From the NCBI GenBank assembly GCA_027016915.1, contig JALURJ010000132.1, forward strand, positions 1-13,341: 13,341 bases of DNA, written 5' to 3'. The notes below the pieces were generated by a model, which saw only the letters and a list, made by a program, of their open reading frames with translations, made no database searches and was not told the DNA's origin. Position numbers and translations under genes: made by a program. Each line of letters starts with the position of its first letter. Position 1 is the stretch's first letter. The DNA comes from Desulfurococcales archaeon. Its GTDB lineage: Archaea; Thermoproteota; Thermoprotei_A; Sulfolobales; WAQK01. This document shows, in pieces, positions 6,172 to 13,263 of the stretch.

Positions 6172-7422
6172 ATGGTAGTGAAGGTGTATCTGGTGGAGCA
6201 CTTGATAGGCTCCGTGGCCCTCGACGAGGAGGGCAGTGTGGTGGCCTTCGAGCCGGCGCCGCGGAGCCTGGATGATGCCGTGGAGGAGGCCCTCAAGATA
6301 GAGCAGGGCGAGGTCCCGGCCGCTACCCTGAGGCTTCTCGACGCCTTGAAGGAGAAGGGTGTCTCGAAAATCGTGGTTGAGAGCAACGCCACGGCCAGGC
6401 AGGCGTCGGCCAGGGGTTTCGAGGTGGAGGTGGAGCCCGGCAACCCGGTGGCCGTGGGGTTCAGGGACGCAGTGGCTAAGCACGCGGTGGAGCTGGAGGT
6501 TTTCGGCAGCGAGGAGGAGTTCTACAAGTACCTCCACGAGGCAAGCATCGAGCTTACCCGGAGGAAGCTCAGAAGGGCTGCCGAGAGAAGGGACCTGCTG
6601 GCCGCGCAGGGCATCAGGGCCATAGACGACATCGACAAGACCACCAACCTGTTCGCAGCCAGGCTGAGGGAGTGGTACAGCGTCCACTTCCCCGAGCTGG
6701 ACGATCTGGTGAGGGACCACGAGGACTACGTGAGGCTCGTAACCGAGCTGGGGCACAGGGAGAACTTCACCAAGGAGAACCTGGTCAAGCTAGGGTTCAG
6801 CGAGGCCAAGGCGGAGAGGATAGCTGAGGCTGCCAGGAAGAGCATGGGCGCTGACCTCTCCGACTTCGACGTGAAGCCCATCCAGACCCTGGCATCCATC
6901 ACCGCGGGCCTCTACAGGCTACGCAGCGAGCTCTCAGAATACATAGCAGCCGTCATGAAGGAGGTCGCACCCAACATAACTGCACTGGTAGGCCCGCTGC
7001 TGGGCGCCAGGCTGATCAGCCTGGCCGGGAGCCTCGAGGAGCTGGCTAAGCTCCCGGCCAGCACCGTCCAGGTACTTGGAGCGGAGAAAGCCCTCTTCAG
7101 GGCCTTGAGGACCGGCGGGAAACCGCCTAAGCACGGCGTCATATTCCAGTACCCCGACGTGCACAGGTCGCCCAGGTGGCAGAGGGGCAAGATAGCTAGG
7201 GCGCTCGCAGCGAAGCTAGCCATAGCCGCTAAGGTCGACGCCTTCACCGGCAGGTACATAGGAGACCAGCTGGTCAAGGATCTGAAGGAGAGGATTGAGG
7301 AGATAAAGAAGCTCTACGCCAAGCCTCCGGCGAGGAAGCCGGAGCCCGTGAGGGAGAGGAGGCCTCCTAGGAGGGGGAGGCGCTGGAAGGGTAAAAAGGG
7401 TAAGGGTAAGAGGAGAAAGTGA
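6172..7422 (+). CDS. nop5: C/D box RNP protein Nop5 (Nop56/58 family)
   Basis: Nop5 (416 residues) is the scaffold of the archaeal C/D box sRNP. It binds the L7Ae-RNA k-turn through its Nop domain, dimerises by a coiled coil, and holds fibrillarin with its N-terminal domain. The N-terminal domain spans about residues 1-120, the charged coiled-coil region about 130-240, and the Nop domain about 250-370. The Nop signature GVIFQYPDVHRSPRWQRGK is at 322-340. The tail from about 383 is very rich in Lys, Arg and Gly, typical of Nop56/58 proteins. GGAGGTG just before ATG 6172 fixes the start. The fibrillarin gene follows after 13 bases, so the two are surely co-transcribed, matching the tight complex their products form. 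Confidence 0.97.
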   Translation: MVVKVYLVEHLIGSVALDEEGSVVAFEPAPRSLDDAVEEALKIEQGEVPAATLRLLDALKEKGVSKIVVESNATARQASARGFEVEVEPGNPVAVGFRDAVAKHAVELEVFGSEEEFYKYLHEASIELTRRKLRRAAERRDLLAAQGIRAIDDIDKTTNLFAARLREWYSVHFPELDDLVRDHEDYVRLVTELGHRENFTKENLVKLGFSEAKAERIAEAARKSMGADLSDFDVKPIQTLASITAGLYRLRSELSEYIAAVMKEVAPNITALVGPLLGARLISLAGSLEELAKLPASTVQVLGAEKALFRALRTGGKPPKHGVIFQYPDVHRSPRWQRGKIARALAAKLAIAAKVDAFTGRYIGDQLVKDLKERIEEIKKLYAKPPARKPEPVRERRPPRRGRRWKGKKGKGKRRK

Positions 7423-7435
7423 GGGGTGAGCATCC

Positions 7436-8143
7436 ATGGTTATAGAAGTGGTCCGCGTGGAGGAGCACGACAAGTATAAGCGCGTCTACGTGGTTGAACT
7501 GGAGGACGGCAGCGTAAGGATAGCGACCCAGAACCTCGTGCCAGGCAGGAGGGTATATGGCGAGAGGCTATTCCACTGGGAGGGGGTAGAGTACAGGGAG
7601 TGGGTTCCCGCCAGGAGCAAGCTGGCCGCTGCCCTCATGAAGGGCCTGGAGGAGCTGCCGGTAAGGGAGGGTGACAGGGTCCTCTACCTCGGCGCAGCCA
7701 CGGGGACGACGCCCAGCCACGTGTCCGATATTGTGGGGCCTAGCGGCGTGATCTTCGGCGTCGAGTTCGCCCCCAGGGTTATGAGGGAGTTTGTCGTGGT
7801 TGCCGAGGAGAGGCGCAACCTCTACCCGGTCCTCGGCGACGCCAGGTTTCCCGAGAGATACAGGCACATTGTAGGCACGGTGGACGGCATCTACGCCGAC
7901 GTTGCCCAGCCCGAGCAGGCCAGCCTCGTCGCCCACAACGCCAAGTTCTTCCTGAGGGACGGGGGCTACCTGCTGCTCGCCATCAAGGCTAGGAGCATCG
8001 ATGTCACCAAGGAGCCCAGCGAGGTGTACAAGAGGGAGATCGAGACTCTCCAGGAGAACGGGTTCGAGATAGTCGACGTGGTCCACCTGGAGCCCTACGA
8101 CAAGGACCACGCCATGGTGTACGCCAGGTATAGGAGGAAGTAA
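7436..8143 (+). CDS. flpA: Fibrillarin-like rRNA/tRNA 2'-O-methyltransferase
   Basis: Archaeal fibrillarin (235 residues) is the SAM-dependent methyltransferase of the C/D box sRNP, methylating the ribose of the nucleotide that pairs with the fifth guide base before box D or D'. A small N-terminal beta domain (1-55) precedes a Rossmann-type methyltransferase domain. The SAM loop is YLGAATGTT (84-92), followed by the acidic strand end FGVEFAP (107-113). Candidate members of the catalytic set are Lys62 (ARSKLAAA), Asp155 (YADVAQPEQ) and Lys184 (LAIKARSID). GAGGGGTGA lies just upstream of ATG 7436. The protein lacks the Gly/Arg-rich N-terminal extension of eukaryotic fibrillarin, as is usual in archaea. 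It pairs directly with nop5 upstream. Confidence 0.97.
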   Translation: MVIEVVRVEEHDKYKRVYVVELEDGSVRIATQNLVPGRRVYGERLFHWEGVEYREWVPARSKLAAALMKGLEELPVREGDRVLYLGAATGTTPSHVSDIVGPSGVIFGVEFAPRVMREFVVVAEERRNLYPVLGDARFPERYRHIVGTVDGIYADVAQPEQASLVAHNAKFFLRDGGYLLLAIKARSIDVTKEPSEVYKREIETLQENGFEIVDVVHLEPYDKDHAMVYARYRRK

Positions 8144-8169
8144 CGTTTCCCCAACACGCCCGCCGCGGT

Positions 8170-8634
8170 ATGGGACCCTTGAGCAGCGAGAAGAGCTTCA
8201 GGGCGGTTTATGTCAAGTACCTCCACGATGTGAGGACGCTTACAGGCTCGCTGCCGGCCGAGCAGAGGCCGCTCCACGAGCTGCTCTCCATGAGGAGGCC
8301 GAGGGTGTTGCTGAAGGACGGCACCCTCCACGACATAGATGCCGACGAGCTGCGCCGCATGGCCGAGGATCTGCCATGGTACCTCCACGGCTTCGTGAAG
8401 CTACCCCTGGTCGTGCTCAAGGTTGGCCCGGAGTTCGAGGTTAAGGGGGATAGGTGGACTCTCAGGGCTGTGGAGGTCCTGCTGGGCAGGGGTCTGAGGC
8501 TTGACCCCGATCCGAGGATCTCGGGCGAGGAGCTTGCCAGACTACTCAAAAACTATAAGAGCCTCATATTCGTGTCTTTACTATCTATAGAGGAGCCCGA
8601 AGGCGGGAGAGGCAGGGAGGATGAGGCGTTCTGA
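8170..8634 (+). CDS. UPF0216 / DUF61 family protein, function unknown
   Basis: This 154-residue protein resembles the archaeal UPF0216 (DUF61) family: an N-terminal helix, a RPLHELL motif (about 35-41), a short strand with PRVLLKDGTLHDI (about 45-57), and a PWYLHGFVKLPLVV segment (about 69-82). No catalytic residues are evident. It starts 26 bases after fibrillarin, with no strong Shine-Dalgarno site before ATG 8170, and overlaps the next gene by 14 bases, so it belongs to the same transcription unit. Position between the C/D RNP genes and a DNA-binding protein hints at an RNA- or gene-expression role, but that is context only. The last residues (GGRGREDEAF) are polar and likely disordered. 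Confidence 0.82.
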   Translation: MGPLSSEKSFRAVYVKYLHDVRTLTGSLPAEQRPLHELLSMRRPRVLLKDGTLHDIDADELRRMAEDLPWYLHGFVKLPLVVLKVGPEFEVKGDRWTLRAVEVLLGRGLRLDPDPRISGEELARLLKNYKSLIFVSLLSIEEPEGGRGREDEAF

Positions 8635-9574
8635 GACTGCAGAGGCCCTGATGGAGAGGGTGGTAAGGGCGCTTAGGCACCATGGCTACAGGTACGCTGT
8701 AGTAGGCTATCCCCCCAGCAGGACCAGGTGTATAGACATAGTGGCCTGGAGCAGCGGGAAGAAGAGGATATTCATAAGGATAGCCGAGGACGCTGCCGAG
8801 CTTTCCTCCAACAGCATAAAGGAGCTGAGGGTCCTCTCCAGCTCCCTCGACGCGGCGCCTGTGGTTGTTGCCTCCCGGATAAGGGGCGTGGAGCTGGAGG
8901 ACTACATAATCTACGAGAAGTACGACACGCCCACCGTCACGGCGAACACCCTTGAGGAGGCGTTGAGGGAGGACGGCTTCTACGTGTGGTTCAGGAGGGG
9001 GGAGTACTACGTAAAGGTTGACCCCGAGAAGCTGAGGATGAAGAGGCTCGAGAAGGGCCTGAGCCTGGGCGACATAGCCTACACCATAGGGGTTTCCAGG
9101 AAAACCATCTATGAGTATGAGAGGGGCTCAATGGACCCCACCCTCCTCCAAGCCGAGAAGCTGGTCAACATCTTCGGCGAGGAGATAATGGTTCCCGTAA
9201 ACCTTTTCCGCGAGGCTGAGGTCGACCCCGAGGAGTACGGCAAGCCCCACTCGAGGCTTGAGGGCGAGCTCCTGGAGTCCCTCAGGGCCAGAGGCTACAG
9301 GGCGGCCCACGCCAGCAGGGCCCCCCTGGACATAGCCGCGTCGAGGAAGGGTAGGAGCATAACCATAGTTGTGAAGCACGGCTACGACAGGAACATCTAT
9401 GAGAGGAGCGTAGAGGTCGTGGAGCTCGCCGAGACCATACAGGCCGAGGCCGTGGCCCTGGTGGACAAGAAGGAGCTTGTCAAGGACCTGGAGGGCGCCG
9501 GGATAAAGGTTTACAGGTTCTCCGAGGTTAGGGGTAGGCTGGTGGGTCTTGAGAGGAATAGTAATAACGGGTAG
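8621..9574 (+). CDS. Archaeal HTH-type (XRE) putative transcriptional regulator with flanking nuclease-like domains
   Basis: This 317-residue protein matches the archaeal family annotated as a putative HTH-type transcriptional regulatory protein. The XRE/Cro helix-turn-helix lies at about 134-190, from KLRMKRLEKGLSLGDIA through GVSRKTIYEYERG. It is flanked by two domains that look alike. The N-terminal one has CIDIVAWSSGKKRIFIRI (37-54) and the C-terminal one has PLDIAASRKGRSITIVVK (235-252), each preceded by a GYR segment (GYRYAVV, GYRAAHAS). The D-I-x-A-x4-GK/R-hydrophobic-strand pattern recalls the restriction-endonuclease-like core, but the E-x-K half is degraded in both. The ATG at 8621 overlaps DUF61 by 14 bases. 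The gene overlaps the downstream NTPase by 26 bases. DNA target and ligand are unknown. Confidence 0.85.
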   Translation: MRRSETAEALMERVVRALRHHGYRYAVVGYPPSRTRCIDIVAWSSGKKRIFIRIAEDAAELSSNSIKELRVLSSSLDAAPVVVASRIRGVELEDYIIYEKYDTPTVTANTLEEALREDGFYVWFRRGEYYVKVDPEKLRMKRLEKGLSLGDIAYTIGVSRKTIYEYERGSMDPTLLQAEKLVNIFGEEIMVPVNLFREAEVDPEEYGKPHSRLEGELLESLRARGYRAAHASRAPLDIAASRKGRSITIVVKHGYDRNIYERSVEVVELAETIQAEAVALVDKKELVKDLEGAGIKVYRFSEVRGRLVGLERNSNNG

Positions 9575-10085
9575 GCCCGGCTCCGGGAAAACAACCCTAT
9601 TCAACAGGCTTGTCGAAACGGCTAGGAGCCGGGGCCTCAGCGTTGGAGGGTTCATATGTCCCGAAGTCCGCAGGTCTGGCAGTAGGGTAGGGTTCAGGAT
9701 CGTCGACATCTGGAGCGGAGCCGAGGCCTGGCTCGCCAGAGTCGACGGCTGCTACGAGGGTCCCCGGATAGGCAAGTACCATGTGTGCAGGGACGAAGCA
9801 CTATCAGTGGGGCTGCCAGCCCTGGAGAGGGCCGTGGAGGAGGCTGACCTCGTGGCCATAGACGAGATAGGGCCCATGGAGCTACGCCTCCGCGAGCTCA
9901 GGGCAGCCATGGTGAAGGCATTAGGATCAGGCAAGCCCTATATTGTGGTGGCCCACTACAGGCTGAGCGACGGCGAGATCCTCTCGCTGCTGAGCGACGC
10001 CGCTAGGATAGTCGTCGACCCCTACTCGAGGCCTGCCGCCCACCGCAAGGCCCTCCAGGCGCTCGAGGAGCTTCTCCGGCGCTGA
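9549..10085 (+). CDS. THEP1-type nucleoside-triphosphatase
   Basis: This 178-residue P-loop protein matches the archaeal/bacterial THEP1 family, which hydrolyses ATP, GTP and other NTPs; its cellular role is unsettled. The Walker A motif is GRPGSGKTT (8-16). The Walker B region is LVAIDEIGPMEL (101-112), with the DEIGxME signature typical of the family. GGFICPEVR (33-41) and a VGFRIVDI segment (47-54) are also family-like. The start is a TTG at 9549, preceded by GGTGGG and overlapping the end of the HTH gene by 26 bases. No ATG lies near enough to keep the Walker A strand. It belongs to the same tightly packed transcription unit. Confidence 0.92.
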   Translation: MRGIVITGRPGSGKTTLFNRLVETARSRGLSVGGFICPEVRRSGSRVGFRIVDIWSGAEAWLARVDGCYEGPRIGKYHVCRDEALSVGLPALERAVEEADLVAIDEIGPMELRLRELRAAMVKALGSGKPYIVVAHYRLSDGEILSLLSDAARIVVDPYSRPAAHRKALQALEELLRR

Positions 10086-10126
10086 ACCTATTTTACAGGC
10101 GCCCCCACTAGTTCCCCAGGGGGGTC
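10086..10126 (+). promoter_or_regulatory. Short gap before trm1, possible internal promoter
   Basis: CTATTTTAC (about 10088-10096) resembles a weak TATA box about 35 bases before the trm1 ATG, and AGGGGGG immediately precedes the start codon. Trm1 may therefore have its own start in addition to read-through from the THEP1 gene. Confidence 0.3.
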
Positions 10127-11341
10127 ATGAGCAGCGACTACGTCCTGCTGACGGAGGGCAGGGCCAGGTTCTGGGCACCTAACCTGGAAAAGTACCGGCG
10201 CCCCGACGGCGCCATAGAGCCGTCGTGGGCCCCCGTGTTCTACAATCCCCGGATGGCGTTCAACCGCGACGTGGCGGTGCTCTTCGTCCACACCTTCTTC
10301 AAGGGGCTGAGCGGCGTTAGGGTGGCTGAGCCCCTCGCCGGGACGGGGGTTAGGGGCATCAGGATAGCTCTAGAAACCTCGGGCGTCTCGGAGCTCGTCC
10401 TCAACGACGCTGATCCTGAGGCCTACAGCCTTGTGGAGCGGAACATAGCGCTTAACGGCCTGGCTGGTCTGGCGGAGGCTTATAGGGCTGATGCTAACGC
10501 TCTGCTCTACAGGTTGAAGGATGAGGGCAGGGCCTACCACTACATCGACCTGGACCCCTTCGGCTCTCCTATATATTATGTTGACGCGGCGCTCCGCGCC
10601 CTCAGGAAGGGGGGAGTCCTGGCCGTGACCGCCACCGACACAGCGCCCCTTGTGGGCACCCATGGGGCGGCATGCGTGAGGAGGTACGGGGCCAGGCCGC
10701 TGAGAAGCGACTTCGCCAAGGAGGCTGGCCTCAGAATACTGGTGGGTGCAGTGGTCAGGAGAGCTGCTATGCGGGAGCTGGCGGCCACCCCCGTGCTGGC
10801 CTACTATGCCGACCACTACTACAGGGCCTACTTCGTGGTCCTGAGGGGTGCAAGGAGGACGGATGAGGCTCTGAGCCTTCTGGGCTACTACGCATACTGC
10901 GACACATGCCTATACAGGGAGGCCGTGGAGGGCTACCCAGCCCCCCAGCAGGCCCCGGAGAGGTGCCCCAACTGCGGCTCACCCCTAGCCCTGGGAGGTC
11001 CCATGTGGATTGGCAGGCTGTGCGACGAAGACCTCGTCTCCAGGATGCTGGCCAGCATTGAGGAGATGGAGCACCTGGAGGCCAAGGCCAGGGTGAGGAC
11101 ACTGCTGGAGAAGCTCAGAGTGGAGTGCAGCGTGACAAGGCCCTACGTCAGGATAGACGAGCTATGCGGACGGATGAGGATAAACATGCCCAGTCCGAGG
11201 CTGGTGGCAGCCCTCCTAGAGGCTGCAGGCTATAGGGCTGCGGTCACCCATTTCGACCCCAGAGCGGTGAAGACCGACGCTCCGCTGGAGGAGGTTAGAA
11301 GCTTGGTTGAGAAGCATGCACGTGGAAGGGAGGCCTCCTAG
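10127..11341 (+). CDS. trm1: tRNA (guanine26-N2)-dimethyltransferase Trm1
   Basis: Trm1 (404 residues) adds one or two methyl groups from SAM to N2 of G26 at the D-arm/anticodon-arm junction of tRNA. The N-terminal Rossmann domain carries AEPLAGTGVRGIR (67-79) as the SAM loop, NDADPEA (93-99) as the acidic strand end, and the catalytic DLDPFGSP motif (141-148), diagnostic for Trm1. The C-terminal part has a four-cysteine zinc-binding pattern, Cys258-x2-Cys261 and Cys280-x2-Cys283. Length is near the archaeal norm. A strong G-rich Shine-Dalgarno site precedes ATG 10127. The stop codon overlaps that of the convergent gene by three bases, so the two mRNAs must be antisense at their 3' ends. Confidence 0.96.
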   Translation: MSSDYVLLTEGRARFWAPNLEKYRRPDGAIEPSWAPVFYNPRMAFNRDVAVLFVHTFFKGLSGVRVAEPLAGTGVRGIRIALETSGVSELVLNDADPEAYSLVERNIALNGLAGLAEAYRADANALLYRLKDEGRAYHYIDLDPFGSPIYYVDAALRALRKGGVLAVTATDTAPLVGTHGAACVRRYGARPLRSDFAKEAGLRILVGAVVRRAAMRELAATPVLAYYADHYYRAYFVVLRGARRTDEALSLLGYYAYCDTCLYREAVEGYPAPQQAPERCPNCGSPLALGGPMWIGRLCDEDLVSRMLASIEEMEHLEAKARVRTLLEKLRVECSVTRPYVRIDELCGRMRINMPSPRLVAALLEAAGYRAAVTHFDPRAVKTDAPLEEVRSLVEKHARGREAS

Positions 11342-11757
11342 CTTACAAGCTCTATTGCCTTGAACTTCTCCACCTGCTCCTTGATCCACGCTGTTAGGAA
11401 GGGACATGTCTCGGGGTTGTGGAAGTTGCCGGGATTGCACTTGGAATCATAGGTGCATCGGAAGCACGGCACATCCTGGATCTTCCTGATACTCACCACG
11501 AGCTCCGGTATCTTGGGCCTAACATAGTATAGCTTGTATGTCTTCCTCCCATTATGGACTACCGGCTCCCTAACAATGATCCCCTTCTTGAGAAGTCGGA
11601 GAGTGAGCCTCGAACCCTCCCGGCTGTCTATCTTTAGAAGCTTCCAGAGCTCGTTCTGGTATAGTCCTTCATCGCCCCGACTCTTTATCAGCTCGATGGC
11701 CTCTTCCTCCAGTTCCGGCGTCAACATTTGATCCACCCGTTCAGCCGTCCCACTCAT
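11338..11757 (-). CDS. Transcription initiation factor TFE-beta (RPC39/RPC34-like winged-helix Fe-S protein)
   Basis: This 139-residue protein has a winged-helix domain at about 14-80 (NELWKLLKIDSREGSRL, then KGIIVREPVV and the wing). A cysteine motif follows: Cys98-x2-Cys101-x5-Cys107-x10-Cys118 (CFRC, SKC, ETCPF). That combination is the hallmark of archaeal TFE-beta, the homologue of Pol III subunit hRPC39, which binds a 4Fe-4S cluster and pairs with TFE-alpha to help open promoters and stabilise RNA polymerase. Its position next to tfb agrees. ATG 11757 has little upstream signal; ATG 11727 (Met11) has GGGTGG ahead of it and could be the true start, without loss of the domain. A TATA-like AAAATATATTA (11824-11815) precedes the gene. 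A plain winged-helix regulator is the alternative. Confidence 0.82.
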   Translation of the reverse strand: MSGTAERVDQMLTPELEEEAIELIKSRGDEGLYQNELWKLLKIDSREGSRLTLRLLKKGIIVREPVVHNGRKTYKLYYVRPKIPELVVSIRKIQDVPCFRCTYDSKCNPGNFHNPETCPFLTAWIKEQVEKFKAIELVS

Positions 11758-11859
11758 ATATCATTAGGCAGCGGACAGCGTCGTAACCCCTGTCTAATAA
11801 TGTGTCCGGCACCTAATATATTTTTTAACGCTCCGGAATAACGGGCGCCGTACGTCTGT

Positions 11860-11865
11860 AAAAAA
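11860..11865 (-). terminator. T-run likely ending the gar1-tfb transcript
   Basis: On the minus strand six consecutive T residues (in GTTGTTTTTTACAG) lie about 45 bases past the tfb stop. Archaeal transcription commonly ends at such T-runs without a hairpin. The TATA-like box for the TFE-beta gene follows about 36 bases further on, so tfb and that gene are probably separate transcripts. Confidence 0.45.
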
Positions 11866-11910
11866 CAACTTGCATCATGAAAGGTAATGGTTTATTCTAA
11901 CCGTTTTTGG

Positions 11911-12852
11911 CTATACTTCGATCTCTATTAAGAACCTCTCCACCAGGTCTCTATACCTGTTCCTCACAGTAACCTCCGTCAGGTCTATGCTCTCAGCCAC
12001 CTCCTTCTGGGTGCGCTTCTCGTCCAGGAATATGCTGGCAAGGTATACCGCGGCGGCAGCCATACCTATAGGGTTCTTACCGGCAGACACGCCGGTCTCC
12101 TCAGCCAGCTTCAGTATCCTCATCGCCTCCATTTGGACGTAGCCGGGTAGGCCCAGCCTGGACGCTATGCGGGGCACGTATTCCGCCGGCTTCATGGGGC
12201 GGTACTTGACCTTTATCCCCAGCTTAAACCTGATCTTGGTCTCGGCGTCCCAGACGTCCTGGACGCTTCTCAGGTTCAGCGCCTTCACCAGGTCTTTGGG
12301 GGTCAGGGGGAGGCGGTGCCTCTTGGCGGCGAGGTATATGGCGGCGGCCACGTAGTTGTCTATGTCCGTCTTCCTTATCGAGGAGGCTGTGGTGAATACC
12401 TTGCTGAGGATCCTCCCCGCCTCCTCGACGACATGTTCGGGAAGGTTCAGCTTGGACTTAACCATGTTGAGCGTGGCCAGGAGCGTCACGTGTTTCCTCT
12501 GGGGCTTGCCCACCCTAACCCTCTCATGGAGCCTGGCCAGCCTGGCCATCTTGGCCCTAAGCCTCGTGTTCCTGATCCTGTTGACATCCCTCATCTTGAT
12601 AACAGTGGTCAGGCCCTTGTCGTGCACCTTCTCGGTTATGGGCGGGCCTACCCTGCTCCTCCTCTCCTTATCCTCCGGCCCGAAGATCCGCCACTCAGGC
12701 TCCTGGAGAACAGTGTGATCCTCGACCACGCAGCCGCAGCTGGAGCAGACAAGCTCGCCCCTAACATAGTCATAGATCAGGGTTCCCACAGACCCGCACT
12801 CGGGGCAGACATTGTGGTGCGCTCCGGGGGCTTTCGCCCTGCCTACACTCAT
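11911..12852 (-). CDS. tfb: Transcription initiation factor B (TFB, TFIIB homologue)
   Basis: TFB (313 residues) binds TBP-TATA DNA, reads the BRE and recruits RNA polymerase. The N-terminal zinc ribbon uses Cys16, Cys19, Cys36 and Cys39 (CPEC and CSSC). The B-reader region follows with EPEWRIFGPEDKERRSRVGPP-like residues (51-71). Two cyclin repeats occupy roughly 110-205 and 210-305, and the last one ends in a helix-turn-helix (KEVAESIDLTEVTVRNRY) that contacts the BRE. All expected domains are present at normal length. ATG 12852 overlaps the gar1 stop by four bases, so the two genes are co-transcribed. Many archaea have several TFBs; this one, linked to gar1, looks like the housekeeping copy. 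Confidence 0.97.
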   Translation of the reverse strand: MSVGRAKAPGAHHNVCPECGSVGTLIYDYVRGELVCSSCGCVVEDHTVLQEPEWRIFGPEDKERRSRVGPPITEKVHDKGLTTVIKMRDVNRIRNTRLRAKMARLARLHERVRVGKPQRKHVTLLATLNMVKSKLNLPEHVVEEAGRILSKVFTTASSIRKTDIDNYVAAAIYLAAKRHRLPLTPKDLVKALNLRSVQDVWDAETKIRFKLGIKVKYRPMKPAEYVPRIASRLGLPGYVQMEAMRILKLAEETGVSAGKNPIGMAAAAVYLASIFLDEKRTQKEVAESIDLTEVTVRNRYRDLVERFLIEIEV

Positions 12853-13148
12853 TTTCCACCCCTCCTTCTACTCGGCCTCCTACCGCGCCCGGGGCGTCTG
12901 CCACGCCCCCTCCTAGGCCTAGGGGCCTCGGCGTAGAGGACCATTCCCTCCTCCAGCACGGCCCCCTCCCGGGGCTTAACCACTATGAAGGGCTTTTCAA
13001 CGGGGCCTATAATGTCTGCCACGCTGCCTACGAGGTTCCGGCTTGAATCGTAGACGCGGGCCCCGAGCCTCGGCAGCTTCCCGCCCTCAAACTCGACCAG
13101 CAAGAGTCCTGGCTTCGCCCGCTTAACCACTGGGCCTAGTCGAAGCAC
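12849..13148 (-). CDS. gar1: H/ACA RNP protein Gar1
   Basis: Gar1 (99 residues) is a small beta-barrel subunit of the H/ACA guide RNP, where it contacts Cbf5 and aids turnover during pseudouridylation of rRNA. The core (1-72) shows the family pattern: LGPVVKRAKPGLLLVE, then GARVYD, LVGSVADIIGPVEKPFIVVKP and GMVLYA. The tail (75-99) is a Gly/Arg/Pro-rich basic segment (RGRGRRPGRGRR), as in eukaryotic Gar1. The start is GTG at 13148, with GGGGG eight bases upstream; there is no nearby in-frame ATG. It overlaps tfb by four bases downstream, an arrangement seen in other archaea, and lies just beyond a probable SRP19 gene. Confidence 0.93.
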   Translation of the reverse strand: MLRLGPVVKRAKPGLLLVEFEGGKLPRLGARVYDSSRNLVGSVADIIGPVEKPFIVVKPREGAVLEEGMVLYAEAPRPRRGRGRRPGRGRRPSRRRGGK

Positions 13149-13170
13149 AATGAGATCCCCCGGGCGCGTG

Positions 13171-13207
13171 ATACCACAGTATTACTATTGGTATTACAGT
13201 ATTAAAG
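13171..13207 (-). promoter_or_regulatory. gar1 promoter with paired direct repeats
   Basis: On the minus strand CTTTAATACT (13207-13198) fits a TATA box about 50 bases before the gar1 GTG, predicting a 5' end near 13178 and a leader of about 30 bases. The nine-base sequence TAATACTGT occurs twice, at 13204-13196 and 13184-13176, exactly 20 bases apart. One copy overlaps the TATA box and the other the predicted start. A third partial copy (GTAATAC, 13197-13191) lies between them. Confidence 0.5.
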
Positions 13208-13263
13208 GATAGAGCCCCATGGATCCGAGTATGAGAAGCGGCTGGCACGCAGCGGTAATACCG

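Noticed and set aside
6043..6756. A 237-codon minus-strand frame opposite nop5
   Set aside because: It is the antisense of strongly recognisable Nop5 coding sequence and crosses the nop5 promoter; such long antisense frames are common in GC-rich genes.
11860..11882. A second possible C/D box RNA starting with ATGATGC on the minus strand past tfb
   Set aside because: The box differs from consensus at the last base and no CTGA box or 12-nt spacing follows; instead there is a T-run that fits a terminator.
12316..12936. A 206-codon plus-strand frame opposite tfb and gar1
   Set aside because: It is antisense to the clear TFB zinc ribbon and cyclin coding region and crosses the tfb-gar1 junction; the product is Pro/Leu/Gly-rich with no motif.
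13149..13263. A possible array of short repeats (GTATTA-type) near the right edge
   Set aside because: Copies are only 7-9 bases and span about 35 bases, so it is not a CRISPR array; it is reported as a promoter repeat instead.
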